Source of the DNA: Paenibacillus puerhi
GTDB taxonomy: Bacteria > Bacillota > Bacilli > Paenibacillales > NBRC-103111
Direction of reading: 5' to 3'
Length of the DNA: 64,000 nt
NCBI RefSeq assembly: GCF_009846885.1
Contig: NZ_WUWM01000002.1
Coordinates: forward strand, 124,001-188,000
Below the pieces are notes generated by a model. That model did no database searches. It had not been told where the DNA came from and saw only the letters and a list, made by a program, of their open reading frames with translations. How positions within the stretch are numbered: the stretch's first letter is position 1; the number at the start of each line of letters is the position of its first letter. Below, piece after piece: positions 52,802 to 62,555 of this stretch. Both the position numbers and the translations under genes were made by a program.

Positions 52802-54247
52802 CTAACCTTCCAGCTGCTCGAAGTATCGCTGCAGCCGCCGAGCCAGCTCGTCGTCCGACAGCGGATTGCGATGCGTATTTTCCAAATAAATATGCTTTTC
52901 GGTCTCAGGCATCAGGTATTCCTTGTACCATAGGAAAAATTCGGGGCTGTCTCCGTGCATCCGGAGAAAACGGCGCACCGTGTCGACATTGCTTACCGTG
53001 CTCTCGATGTTGGTCAGCCAATCGGCGCGGTAAAAATACTCCCACTTGCCATGCTCAGAGTCCCGCAGCGCCTGAAGCCCTTCCTTATAGCTCCACATCG
53101 ACTGCGAGGCGTAATCGAAGGCTTGCAGATACCGCTTCTCGGTATAGGCCTCGTATGCGCGGCACAGCCACATAAAGCCCTCGCAGCCGGAGCGGTGCAG
53201 CTCGCCATCGAAGCGAAGCTGATCGACCGCGCGCTGCCGGTCTTGGTCCCCGAGCAGCGCGATGACCTGATCGCAGCGCTCCGTCCAGTCCTTCCAGCGG
53301 GCCAGCCCCCTCTCGCAGCTCTGTCCGAAGTGACGGACCTGCTCGGCGAAGGATACTTCGCCCGTGGCCCAATAGAGACGTTCGTCGGGTCGCTCTCCCC
53401 GTCCCTGCAGCCAGTGGCCCATGATTCGCCGGGCGGGATGATGATAATACTCCTCCCCGGCGAGATCGTCGGCATGCGGCCCGTAAGGCGGCGCCGCTTC
53501 GGTATAGGTGCGGTACAGCTCTGCCAGCCCGGCGTGACCCTCTGTATAATAATGCCTCACGAAGCTGTCCAGGTGCGCCTCGGTATCGATCGTGACTGCC
53601 TGCCACAGCTCGCGAAGCACATCCAGCGTGTAGACATGCGGACGAATATTGCCGCAGTTCAGCAGCAGGTAGTCATCCGCCCCGGCCGCCAAGGCCGACT
53701 CGACCTCCTGCTTCAGAAATCCGGCAGAGCCCGGGAACATCGTCAGATGATTGGATGCCTGCAGATCATGGAACGTTAGATGGTAGTAGATGCCGTGCCT
53801 TCCGGTATCCTCGGCGGACGGCAGCGCCGGCACCCGCAGATTCAGATGCCGTGACGCCGGGACACCATACGACCGTAGCCATTGTCCGCCCATACCTTGA
53901 TGACGTCCTCCGGAAGCTCGACATATCCGCCCTTGTACAGCTCCGAAATCTCGCCATACAAGGCAACGCAGAATACCGGAAGGGGGACGGAGCTTCGGAT
54001 CATCTCATGCTGCCTGCGGATGACGCGGCTGATCATCGCCTCGCTTCTCGGGCGTATCGAACGAAGGATCGTTCTCCCAGAACGGCTTGTCTCCTTGACC
54101 TCGGAAAGACAGCACCCACAGCACCTTCCGGTCCCGCTGCTTCTCGATCGCTTCCGTCCACAGCCGCTCGAACAGCTCCGGCGCTTCCTGATAGCTCGCC
54201 CTGCGGCCGGGATAGGCCAGCAGAAACATCTCGGCCCCGAGCGCCGT
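52802..54247 (-). pseudogene. GH115 alpha-glucuronidase-like gene, 5'-truncated and frameshifted
   Basis: Three pieces in two frames together read as the second half of a GH115-like protein. They run from GAEMFLLAYPGRR through WVLSFRGQGDKPFWENDPSF, then MISRVIRRQHEMI and VALYGEISELYKGGYVELPE, then LNLRVPALPSAEDTG and LLNCGNIRPHVYTLD to the end. Frame changes occur near 54035 and 53848 and compensate each other. The family is about 950 residues long, but here only about 480 remain, and homology starts at the base after the stop of the uxuB-like gene. Intact enzymes remove glucuronate from xylan, which fits the uxuAB context. The gene cannot give a normal protein. Confidence 0.82.
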
Positions 54248-55092
54248 TTATACCCCCGAGTAAGCCATGAACCCGCCATCGACGGGCACCGTGATGCCCG
54301 TCACGAACCCGGACATGCTGTCGTCCGCGAGCCACACGAGCGTGCCGAGCAAATCCTCCGGCTTGCCGAAGCGGCGCATCGGGGTGTGGGTGATGATCTT
54401 GTGGGAGCGCTCGGTCAACGAGCCGTCCTCTTGCGTGAGCAGCCTTCGGTTCTGCTCGGTGAGGAAAAAGCCGGGAGCGATGGCATTCACCCGGATGCCG
54501 ACATCCGCCATATGCACAGCCAGCCATTGGGTAAAATTATCAATCGCCGCCTTCGCTGCGCTGTAGGCCGGCACCTTCGTCATCGGACTCGGAGCGCTCA
54601 TGGAGGATAAGTTGATGACTACCGCTCCTGGCCTCTGGATCATCTGCTTCGCAAACGCCTGGGTCGGGATCAGCGTCCCCAGGAAGTTCAGATTGAAGAC
54701 GAAGCCGAAGCCCTCGTCCGTCAGGTCGAAAAAGGTCGTTATATCGGAGTTCAGCAGATCCTCCGGCTTGAGCGTTTCGTTGGTGGTGCTGCCCTTGGGA
54801 TGATTGCCGCCCGCTCCGTTGATCAGAATGTCGCAGGGTCCAAGCTCCTTCAGAATAAGATCGGCGGCCCGGTTGACGCTATCCGCATCGAGCACGTCGC
54901 AGGCCACAGCGAGCGCTATTCCGCCGCCCTGACGGATCTGCCGCGCTACCGCCTCGCCCTTCTCCGCCGTACGGTTCAGGATCGCTACTTTCACGCCATG
55001 CCGGCCCAGCTCCCGCGCCATGGCCGAGCAGAGAACCCCGCTGCCCCCGGTGACTACAGCTACCTTGCCTTGCAGATTTGGATGGATGGGTA

Positions 55093-55096
<4 letters not shown>
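54248..55096 (-). CDS. uxuB: SDR-family D-mannonate (fructuronate) oxidoreductase, UxuB-like
   Basis: A 282-residue short-chain dehydrogenase. [21 protein letters not shown] binds NAD(P) (core [13 protein letters not shown]), NGAGGNHP follows, and YSAAKAA is the catalytic Tyr-Lys motif. Closest in type are the SDR mannonate oxidoreductases such as Bacillus YjmF, which reduce fructuronate to mannonate. The start at 55096 has AAAGGAGAG upstream and overlaps the uxuA stop (ATGA). Placement directly after a mannonate dehydratase supports the role; a KduD-like gluconate dehydrogenase is the alternative. Confidence 0.82.
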
Positions 55097-56169
<1,073 letters not shown>

Positions 56170-56182
56170 CGTCCCTGTCACC

Positions 56183-56887
56183 CTATTCCTGAAAATATTG
56201 CGGGTAAGCCGCGCGCAGCTCCGGCAGCTCCGCATCAAGCTTGCCCAGATGCCGCCCCAGCAGCTCCGCGGTCAACGCCTCATCGCCCTGCTCGACCGCA
56301 GCGAACAGCGCGCGGTGTTCCTCCATGACTTGATCCATATGATGAAATTGCTGCAGCGCCAGACAGCGCAGCCGGTTCAGATGGCCTCTCATCTCATACA
56401 CAACCTGAAGCAGCGTCGCATTGCCTGTAATCTCCATGATCGCGTAGTGAAAGGCTTCGTCCAGCTGGAGAAACAAAGCTATCTCTCCGGCGCGGACCGC
56501 CTCCTGCTGCCGCTGCAGCAGCTGGATGATCGTTTCCCGGACGCGCGCGTGCTTGACCGGATCCCACAGGCGCGCGGCCATCCGGAAGGCGCCCAGCTCC
56601 AGCTGCTCGCGGATAAACCGCGTCTCGCTCACCTTGCGCTCGGAAATCTGCGCAATTCGCGTCCCGCGCTGCGGAAGCACCTCGAGCAGTTGCTCGCTGA
56701 CGAGCAGCCGGATCGCCTCGCGAATCGGCGTACGGCTGATCCGCAGCTCCTCGGCCAGCTCGTTCTCATAAATCATACTGCCGGGAACCAGTCGCAAGGC
56801 GACAATATCTTCCCGGATCGCTTCATAGATCTGATTGGATTTACGCTGGACCCCGAGCCCTGAAGATCTGTCTGTAATGGAAGCCAC
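56183..56887 (-). CDS. GntR/FadR (FCD)-family regulator of uxuAB
   Basis: A regulator of about 234 residues. The winged helix (SNQIYEAIREDIVALRLVPG, ELAEELRISRTPIREAIRLL) is followed by an all-helical FCD domain with DEAFHYAIMEITGN and EEHRALFAAVEQGD, whose His and Asp bind a metal and a sugar acid. UxuR- and ExuR-type proteins of this group respond to uronate intermediates. The start is unclear: no ATG follows the AGGAGG at about 56906, a GTG at 56887 lies right after GAGGG, and the frame stays open to a TTG at 56923. I give the GTG. It leads the uxuAB operon. Confidence 0.85.
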   Translation of the reverse strand: MASITDRSSGLGVQRKSNQIYEAIREDIVALRLVPGSMIYENELAEELRISRTPIREAIRLLVSEQLLEVLPQRGTRIAQISERKVSETRFIREQLELGAFRMAARLWDPVKHARVRETIIQLLQRQQEAVRAGEIALFLQLDEAFHYAIMEITGNATLLQVVYEMRGHLNRLRCLALQQFHHMDQVMEEHRALFAAVEQGDEALTAELLGRHLGKLDAELPELRAAYPQYFQE

Positions 56888-56921
56888 CCCCTCTTCGTTA
56901 GGGCTATTGTACCTCCTTCCC

Positions 56922-56937
56922 AACTTGTATACAAGTT
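56922..56937. promoter_or_regulatory. FadR/GntR-type operator before the uxu operon
   Basis: AACTTGTATACAAGTT is a perfect 16-base palindrome containing TTGTATACAA, which matches the FadR-group consensus T-N-GT-N2-AC-N-A. It lies about 35 bases before the regulator gene, in position for autorepression of the operon. Confidence 0.75.
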
Positions 56938-56992
56938 AAAAGTTTCGGACTTTAGACCATGCCGCAAGGCTGGCTGTTCTACATACTATTAA

Positions 56993-57018
56993 GAAGCCGT
57001 CCCGAATCGGACGGCTTC
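56993..57018 (-). terminator. Hairpin after the SLH remnant
   Basis: GAAGCCGTCC and GGACGGCTTC form a 10-bp perfect stem with a six-base loop. The following T stretch on the minus strand is weak (TTAAT). It lies 18 bases past the SLH fragment. Confidence 0.6.
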
Positions 57019-57035
57019 GATGCGCTTCCTTGCTG

Positions 57036-57224
57036 CTAACGAATAAGGCCATACTTCAAGCCAAGCACTCCCGCAATCATTACAGCGGCTTGCACCCTTG
57101 TCATCGGCTGATTCGGATGAACCCCTCCGTCATAGCCTTCAAGATAGCCGGCCTTTACAAGAGCCGCTACGCTCTCCCTGGCATAGGACGATATATCGGC
57201 CGTATCCTTGAAAGAAGTTAGCAA
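57036..57224 (-). pseudogene. Isolated SLH-domain fragment
   Basis: The 62-residue reading frame SFKDTADISSYARESVAALV-KAGYLEGYDG followed by PNQPMTRVQAAVMIAGVLGL is one SLH domain (shown in two parts). There is no signal peptide, no ribosome binding site and no upstream domain, and an in-frame stop lies about 30 bases before the TTG. It looks like the carboxyl end of a lost S-layer-type protein, with its terminator still in place. Confidence 0.7.
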
Positions 57225-57330
57225 GCAGGCCCTAGCGAGGGAATATTTACTACTTTAGGTTCATGTTGGATTAGATTCAATTGTTTACAATAGGTTACGA
57301 AGAACCAAGACCCAAAGGAGTGAATTTGTA

Positions 57331-57786
57331 GTGAAATCGTTAGTAGGGCGTCTATCTCTTCTTCTCGCATTTAGTATGTTTGCAGCCTTGCCTCTTGCCT
57401 CTGCACAATCATCTGCCCCTTCCGCCGGTCCCAAGTTAAAACAGGAAGAAGTCTGGTTCAATAGTTATTGGGGAACTTATCTCTCTACGGTAAGCACGGA
57501 CGACCGCAAGGAATTTTACGCTTCGGGCCCTCGAGGAGAGACCTGGATGGTCAGCATCGCCGGAGATCGTTTCCGATTGCGCGATTGGAAGCACCAGCAA
57601 CCTACGATCTATACCAAGGAGCTGCGCTACGAAACCGCAAGCGGCGGCGGCAGTCAGTTCTCCACCGCGATTATTAGTGAGGACGGCCGGCTCTACGACG
57701 TGGAGAAAAACTGCTATGGCATCTCCACCATCCGCTTTTCGGGAAATTTAGTGGTTAGCACCGACGTATTCGTCGTCAATCCATAG
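57331..57786 (+). CDS. Small secreted protein of unknown function
   Basis: A 151-residue protein starting at GTG 57331, with AAAGGAGTG about nine bases upstream. The first 26 residues are a clear signal peptide ending ASAQS. The mature part of about 125 residues is rich in aromatic, Ser and Thr residues and predicted beta-strands (EEVWFNSYWGTYLSTVSTDD, GETWMVSIAGDRFRLRDWK). A single Cys lies in VEKNCYGISTIRF. I recognise no family. It is monocistronic with a strong terminator. Confidence 0.7.
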   Translation: MKSLVGRLSLLLAFSMFAALPLASAQSSAPSAGPKLKQEEVWFNSYWGTYLSTVSTDDRKEFYASGPRGETWMVSIAGDRFRLRDWKHQQPTIYTKELRYETASGGGSQFSTAIISEDGRLYDVEKNCYGISTIRFSGNLVVSTDVFVVNP

Positions 57787-57797
57787 CCCTACGGCAA

Positions 57798-57825
57798 CAA
57801 GCCCCCGATTCCCATCGGGGGCTTG
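57798..57825 (+). terminator. Terminator after the small secreted protein
   Basis: CAAGCCCCCGAT and ATCGGGGGCTTG form a 12-bp perfect stem with a four-base loop, 12 bases past the stop. The T-run afterwards is short. Confidence 0.75.
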
Positions 57826-57858
57826 TATTGAGACGTATGACCTCCCGTAAAGAGAAAA

Positions 57859-58032
57859 TCATGGGGAGTCGTCCCTCTTTTTCTTCTTCGATTCTTCGAT
57901 TTCAACGTTATCGGCAGGCCTCAGCTCCAGGTTCTCAAACAGAGCCGTCATGCTTTTCATCTTTGCAAGCGCTTCATCTTCACGAAGAGGTCCATACAGC
58001 ACTTTGCCCTTGTAGCAGATGTTAAATTTCAT
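57859..58032 (-). CDS. Small conserved-looking cytoplasmic protein
   Basis: A 57-residue protein beginning MKFNICYKGKVLYGPLREDE, with a middle MKSMTALFENLELRPADN and a lysine-rich end (KKKKRDD). GGAGAG lies about 12 bases before the ATG at 58032. It has no signal or membrane segment. The order strand-helix-strand and the absence of stop codons suggest a real gene, but I recognise no family. Confidence 0.5.
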   Translation of the reverse strand: MKFNICYKGKVLYGPLREDEALAKMKSMTALFENLELRPADNVEIEESKKKKRDDSP

Positions 58033-58202
58033 AGACACTAGCACTCTCCATAAACTAAATCTCTATAGGTCTATAGTATCATATAGATTCACCATTATAG
58101 CAAGTATATTGAACAAATTATTACATACCAGTGCCTTACCTCCTAATAATTGGAACAATTTCGGAAGGTTCACCTTCTTCTTTTCTCCCATATTTTATGA
58201 TA

Positions 58203-58308
58203 AACTAAAGCGATATTTGATGCTTTTGAGCTTGAATTCCCAGCTTCACCTTGCAGGAAAAAAACAAATAAAACGACAAGTCTGTCGGACAGACCTATCG
58301 CTTTAGTT
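58203..58308. repeat. Long-range 13-bp inverted repeat before the Crp/Fnr gene
   Basis: AACTAAAGCGATA (58203-58215) and its exact complement TATCGCTTTAGTT (58296-58308) are 80 bases apart. Just inside the right arm lies a 15-base palindrome, GTCTGTCGGACAGAC (58280-58294). The structure ends 19 bases before the Crp/Fnr start. It may be a small MITE-like element or a structured leader. Confidence 0.45.
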
Positions 58309-58327
58309 AAGAAATGAGGCTTTACTT

Positions 58328-58849
58328 ATGTTGCTGCACAAGGGCGAGATCCTCTTCCGTCAAGGGGAATCGGGTCCGCTTTTTCGTCTCCAAAGCGGCT
58401 TGTTGAAAATAATCCGTGTCCATGAGGACGGTCATTTTATACTGGTAAATATCATTGTACCCGGCGAGACCATTCCCCACCATTCCCTGCTGACCCCCAA
58501 TCCCTATTATGGAACGGCGGTCGCGCTTGTCACGTGCGAGGTTGACGTTCTTCCAGCGGCCTCCTGGTACGCGCAGCTGGAGGAGGACCCTTCCTTATAC
58601 CGGACCATCGCCCTCCAGCTCCAGAACAAACTACGCATGATGCAGCAGCGCATCGACCAGCTAACGAAGGCGTCCCCGGCAGAAAAGCTGAGCAACCTTC
58701 AGCTCTGGTTCCAGGCTTATACCGGTGTCAGCGAGCTGACGGACATTCTGACGCAGGATGAGATCGGTCAGTTCATCGGTCTTCGCCGGGAAACGGTGAA
58801 TCGGCTGCTGCGCGCTCACAAGCTGCCCGCAGGGCCAAAAAATTCATAA
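58328..58849 (+). CDS. Short Crp/Fnr-family regulator
   Basis: A 173-residue regulator. It starts within the cyclic-nucleotide-type beta-roll (HKGEILFRQGESGPLFRLQSG), then a dimer helix (TIALQLQNKLRMMQQRIDQL) and a helix-turn-helix (LTQDEIGQFIGLRRETVNRLL). The family norm is about 220-230 residues; the first 30 are missing here. GAGG lies eight bases before the ATG, so the short form seems genuine. It has no Fnr cysteine cluster. Its last 34 bases overlap the end of hmp on the other strand. It is a good candidate to control hmp, whose promoter carries a Crp-type site. Confidence 0.82.
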   Translation: MLLHKGEILFRQGESGPLFRLQSGLLKIIRVHEDGHFILVNIIVPGETIPHHSLLTPNPYYGTAVALVTCEVDVLPAASWYAQLEEDPSLYRTIALQLQNKLRMMQQRIDQLTKASPAEKLSNLQLWFQAYTGVSELTDILTQDEIGQFIGLRRETVNRLLRAHKLPAGPKNS

Positions 58850-60030
58850 TGAATATTCTTATCCTCGACTCCCCAGGCCAGCAGCGAATCCCGAACCTTC
58901 TTCATGAAAGGGGTTGGCCCGCAGAAGTAAAAGCTGGATTCCCGGTTCCCCGCCGTATGAATAAGCCATTCCAGATCAACGAAGCCTTCTTTGTGAAAAG
59001 CCGCTTCCCTGCGATCCCGCTCTGTCGGTCTCTCATAGCACCAATACACGGAGAATCGCGGGTTGCTCCTCACCACGTCTTCGACGTGGCCGCGCATAGC
59101 ATGCACATCTCCATGCTGAGCCGCATGGATGAAGGTAACGGCACGATCCGTGCCCGAGTCGGCCAGCGTATTGAGCATGCTTATCATCGGTGTCAGCCCC
59201 ACGCCCCCGCTCAGCAGCACGACTGGCTTGTCATCCTTCTGATCCAACGTGAAATCTCCGGCCGGCGCCGACAGCATCAGCACGTCCCCCTCCTCGACCT
59301 GTTGGTGGAGAAATACCGAAACCTTGCCGGCTGGTCGATCGCCCACCGCTTCCTCACGCTTGACGGAGATTCGGTAATAAGGCTTGGCGGGCGCATCGGA
59401 CAAACTGTATTGCCGGATATGCGTATTAGCCTCTCCCGGTATAGCTAGCTTGATACTCACATATTGTCCGGGCTCGAAGGCAGCCAACTGCCCCCCATCC
59501 TGCGGAACCAGATAAAAGGAAGTGATCACTTCGCTCTCCCGTTCCTTGCGCTTGACGATAAAGGGCCGGAAATCCCCCCAGCCGCCCGCCTGCTCCTCGG
59601 ATTCCTTATACATATCCGCCTCCACGCTGATGAACACAGAAGCAATTACTCCGTATGCTGCCGCCCATGCCTCCAGAATTTCTTCCGTAGCCGCGTCTCC
59701 AAGCACTTCTTGAATGGCTGCCAGCAGATGCTGACCTACAATCGGATAATGCTCCGGACGGATCCCGAGGCTCCGGTGCTTATGGGCAATCCGCTTGACC
59801 GCAGGCAAAATGCTCTCCAGCTGATCGATGTGCTGGGCTGCGGCGTATACCGCATTGGCCAGTGCCGTTTGCTGTCTTCCTTGCTTCTGGTTGGCGTGGT
59901 TGAATATATTAAGCAGCTCGGGGTGGCTGGTAAACATACGCTCATAGAACCTTGTCGTGATCGCTGTTCCATGGACCTCCAGCACAGGTACGGTGGACTT
60001 GATTACCGCTATCGTTTTTTCATCCAGCAT
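58816..60030 (-). CDS. hmp: Flavohemoglobin (nitric oxide dioxygenase)
   Basis: A 404-residue protein that oxidises nitric oxide to nitrate using O2 and NAD(P)H. The globin domain has the family's key residues at canonical positions: Y29 and Q53 on the distal side and H85 on the proximal side. The reductase part has the FAD motif RQYSLSDAP and the NAD motif LLSGGVGLTPMISML, and ends with YFCGPTPFMKKVRDSL and HYEFFGP. The ATG at 60030 follows AAAGGAG. Expression is probably induced by NO through the upstream Crp/Fnr-type site. It converges on and overlaps the regulator gene. Confidence 0.95.
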   Translation of the reverse strand: MLDEKTIAVIKSTVPVLEVHGTAITTRFYERMFTSHPELLNIFNHANQKQGRQQTALANAVYAAAQHIDQLESILPAVKRIAHKHRSLGIRPEHYPIVGQHLLAAIQEVLGDAATEEILEAWAAAYGVIASVFISVEADMYKESEEQAGGWGDFRPFIVKRKERESEVITSFYLVPQDGGQLAAFEPGQYVSIKLAIPGEANTHIRQYSLSDAPAKPYYRISVKREEAVGDRPAGKVSVFLHQQVEEGDVLMLSAPAGDFTLDQKDDKPVVLLSGGVGLTPMISMLNTLADSGTDRAVTFIHAAQHGDVHAMRGHVEDVVRSNPRFSVYWCYERPTERDRREAAFHKEGFVDLEWLIHTAGNRESSFYFCGPTPFMKKVRDSLLAWGVEDKNIHYEFFGPAGSL

Positions 60031-60101
60031 CAGTATCGCATCTCCTTTGTTTGTGAGCTTTTGATCTACGTCTAAGTATAGGTGAGGGGAAGAGGCAGCA
60101 T

Positions 60102-60117
60102 AGTGATTACAATCACA
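60102..60117 (-). promoter_or_regulatory. Crp/Fnr-type site upstream of hmp
   Basis: On the minus strand TGTGATTGTAATCACT matches TGTGA-N6-TCACA in nine of ten defined bases, and GTGATT/AATCAC is a perfect inverted repeat. It lies about 72-87 bases before the hmp start. The Crp/Fnr gene next to hmp is the likely partner. Confidence 0.65.
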
Positions 60118-60190
60118 CCTAAATCTAACGATCTGTGACAATAACCACTAGACAATTGCAGCGTCTCTGCTTTCCGAGACCTATCCAAGA

Positions 60191-60223
60191 CAAAAAGGTC
60201 CAAGCCTGATGCAGGCTGGACCT
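60191..60223 (-). terminator. Intrinsic terminator of the UvrA-like gene
   Basis: On the minus strand AGGTCCAGCCTG pairs with CAGGCTTGGACCT (one bulged base) around a three-base loop, followed by five T residues. Confidence 0.85.
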
Positions 60224-60254
60224 AAAGTGATCTGTTTGGTTTAAATAGGCTGGG

Positions 60255-62516
60255 TTATTTCACTATCAAGTACTTTCCCGTGATCGACTGCTCCGCATGG
60301 ATAATCTGCGAAGGCAGGCCCTCGAACACCACCTGGCCGCCCTTGCTGCCCCCATCCGGCCCCATATCGATGATCCAATCCGCTTGGCTGATCACATCCG
60401 TGTTATGCTCGATGACGATCACCGTATTGCCGGCATCCACGAGGCGGTTCATGATCTCCAGAAGGTGTCCGATATCTGACATATGCAGGCCGGTCGTCGG
60501 TTCGTCCATCACGTAAATGCTGCCCTTCTTATGCAGCTCGCTTGCCAGCTTGATGCGCTGGCATTCCCCGCCCGAGAGCGTGCTGAGCGGCTGGCCGAGC
60601 GTAATATAGTTCAGCCCCACATCGCTCATCGCCTGGAGCTTGCGCACGACCTCCTTGAGCTGGAAAAATTCCAGCGCCTGTTCCACCGTCATCGCCAGCA
60701 CTTCTGCGATCGACTTGCCGTTCAGCTTGTACGCGAGCACCTCTTCCTTGAACCGTCTGCCTTCGCATACTTCGCAAGGAAGCTTCACGCTGTCTAGGAA
60801 CGCAACATCCGCATACACGACGCCCAGTCCTTGGCAGTTCTCGCAAGCTCCCTTGGAGTTGAAGCTGAACAAGCCTTGGTTCACTTTGTTCGCCGAAGCA
60901 AACGCCTTGCGCACATCATCCATAATGCCCGTATAAGTCGCAGGATTTGAGCGCGTCGACACGCCTATCGCCGATTGGTCGATGACGATCGCATCGGGAT
61001 GCTGGCCGAGGAAGATTTCGTTAATCAGCGTACTTTTGCCCGAGCCGGCGACGCCCGTAACTACGGTCAATACCCCGGTAGGAATATCTACACTCACATT
61101 CCGCAGATTATGCAGCGAAGCATCCTTGATGGATAGCTTGCCGGACGGCTGCCGGGAGTCTTGCTTCAGCTGAAGCGGCCGCTTCATATGGGTGCCTGTC
61201 AGCGTACCGGACTCCAGCAAGCCTTCGAAGCTTCCTTCATACATAATCGTGCCGCCGCGGCTGCCCGCATGAGGGCCGACGTCGACGATATGATCCGCCA
61301 CCTTGATCACATCGGGATCATGCTCGACGACAAGCACAGTATTGCCTTTGTCGCGCAGCTTCTGAAGCAATCCATTGAGCCGGTGTACATCACGGGGATG
61401 CAAGCCAACGCTCGGCTCATCGAAGATGTAAGTGACATCCACCAGACTGCCGCTCAGATGCTTCACCATCTTGACGCGCTGCGACTCGCCGCCAGACAAG
61501 GTATCCGTTTCGCGGTCCAGCGTCAAGTAGTCCAGTCCGATATCGACCAGATGCTGCAGCCGCTCCGTCAGCGCCTTTACGATCGGTGCAGCGGCAGGGT
61601 CGTTAATCTCCCGAATGACGCGGATGAGCTGGCCGACCTCCATAGAGGACAGCTCCGCAATATTGCGTCCATTGATCCTGCAGCTGAGCGTGGCCTGACT
61701 GAGTCTCGCGCCGCGGCAGCTGGAGCAGGGACCTTCGGAGATGAACGGCGCTACCGCTCGTTGTGTTCGTTCGGACTTCGTCTTCACATCCTGCTTGATG
61801 TACTTGTTGGTGAACTTCTCCAGTACGCCTTCCACGGTAATGTTCATGGCCTTCCCGCCGAACTGCACCTGCAGTTTGCTCGCCTTGGCATACAGCAGCT
61901 TCTCGAGCTCTTCCTCCGAATAATCGCTCAGCTTCTTGTCGAGATCGAAATTCCGGGACTCCACGATCATATTAAATTCCCAGCTGCCCACCCCATAGTC
62001 TGGCAGCAGGAGTGCCCCTTCATTCAGCGACTTGGACATATCTAGCGCCTTGCTCATGTCGACGCCAAGCCTGCGGCCGAGCCCGCTGCACTCGGGACAC
62101 ATGCCTTGCGGATCATTGAACGAGAACATATGAGCTTGTCCCACGTAAGGCTGACCCACTCGGGAGAAAAGCAGTCGGAGAATGGGAGAAATATCGGTAA
62201 TTGTGCCCATCGTAGAGTGGGAGCCGCCGCCCAGCCGCTTCTGATCGACGATAACAGCCATGCTCAGGTTCTCGATCGCATCCGCCTCCGGCTGCGGAAA
62301 GCGCGGCAGAAAGTTGCGGACGAACATACTGAAGTTTTCATTCAGCAGACGCTGGGATTCGGAGGCGATCGTATCGAAGACGATCGATGACTTGCCTGAT
62401 CCGGATACCCCGGTGAAGATCGTGATCTTCCGCTTGGGAATGCGCAAGGACACGTTCTTGAGATTGTTTTCCCTCGCACCCGAGATGACGATATATTCCT
62501 GATTCGTTTCGCTCAT
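60255..62516 (-). CDS. Short UvrA-like ABC ATPase (UvrA2/DrrC type)
   Basis: A 753-residue protein with two ABC ATPase modules: Walker A GVSGSGKSS and GVAGSGKST, signatures LSGGESQR and LSGGECQR, Walker B IFDEPSVGLHP and VMDEPTTGLHM. Zinc-finger-like cysteines are in MCPECSGLG, CSSCRGARL and CENCQGLG. True UvrA has about 940 residues; the missing part corresponds to the UvrB-binding region, as in UvrA2 and DrrC proteins linked to drug or stress resistance. The ATG at 62516 has GGAAGG nine bases upstream. It follows the ArsR gene by 39 bases and is probably co-transcribed with it. Confidence 0.87.
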   Translation of the reverse strand: MSETNQEYIVISGARENNLKNVSLRIPKRKITIFTGVSGSGKSSIVFDTIASESQRLLNENFSMFVRNFLPRFPQPEADAIENLSMAVIVDQKRLGGGSHSTMGTITDISPILRLLFSRVGQPYVGQAHMFSFNDPQGMCPECSGLGRRLGVDMSKALDMSKSLNEGALLLPDYGVGSWEFNMIVESRNFDLDKKLSDYSEEELEKLLYAKASKLQVQFGGKAMNITVEGVLEKFTNKYIKQDVKTKSERTQRAVAPFISEGPCSSCRGARLSQATLSCRINGRNIAELSSMEVGQLIRVIREINDPAAAPIVKALTERLQHLVDIGLDYLTLDRETDTLSGGESQRVKMVKHLSGSLVDVTYIFDEPSVGLHPRDVHRLNGLLQKLRDKGNTVLVVEHDPDVIKVADHIVDVGPHAGSRGGTIMYEGSFEGLLESGTLTGTHMKRPLQLKQDSRQPSGKLSIKDASLHNLRNVSVDIPTGVLTVVTGVAGSGKSTLINEIFLGQHPDAIVIDQSAIGVSTRSNPATYTGIMDDVRKAFASANKVNQGLFSFNSKGACENCQGLGVVYADVAFLDSVKLPCEVCEGRRFKEEVLAYKLNGKSIAEVLAMTVEQALEFFQLKEVVRKLQAMSDVGLNYITLGQPLSTLSGGECQRIKLASELHKKGSIYVMDEPTTGLHMSDIGHLLEIMNRLVDAGNTVIVIEHNTDVISQADWIIDMGPDGGSKGGQVVFEGLPSQIIHAEQSITGKYLIVK

Positions 62517-62555
62517 GCTTAACATCCTTCCGATGGCATTAATAACTGGATGCGG

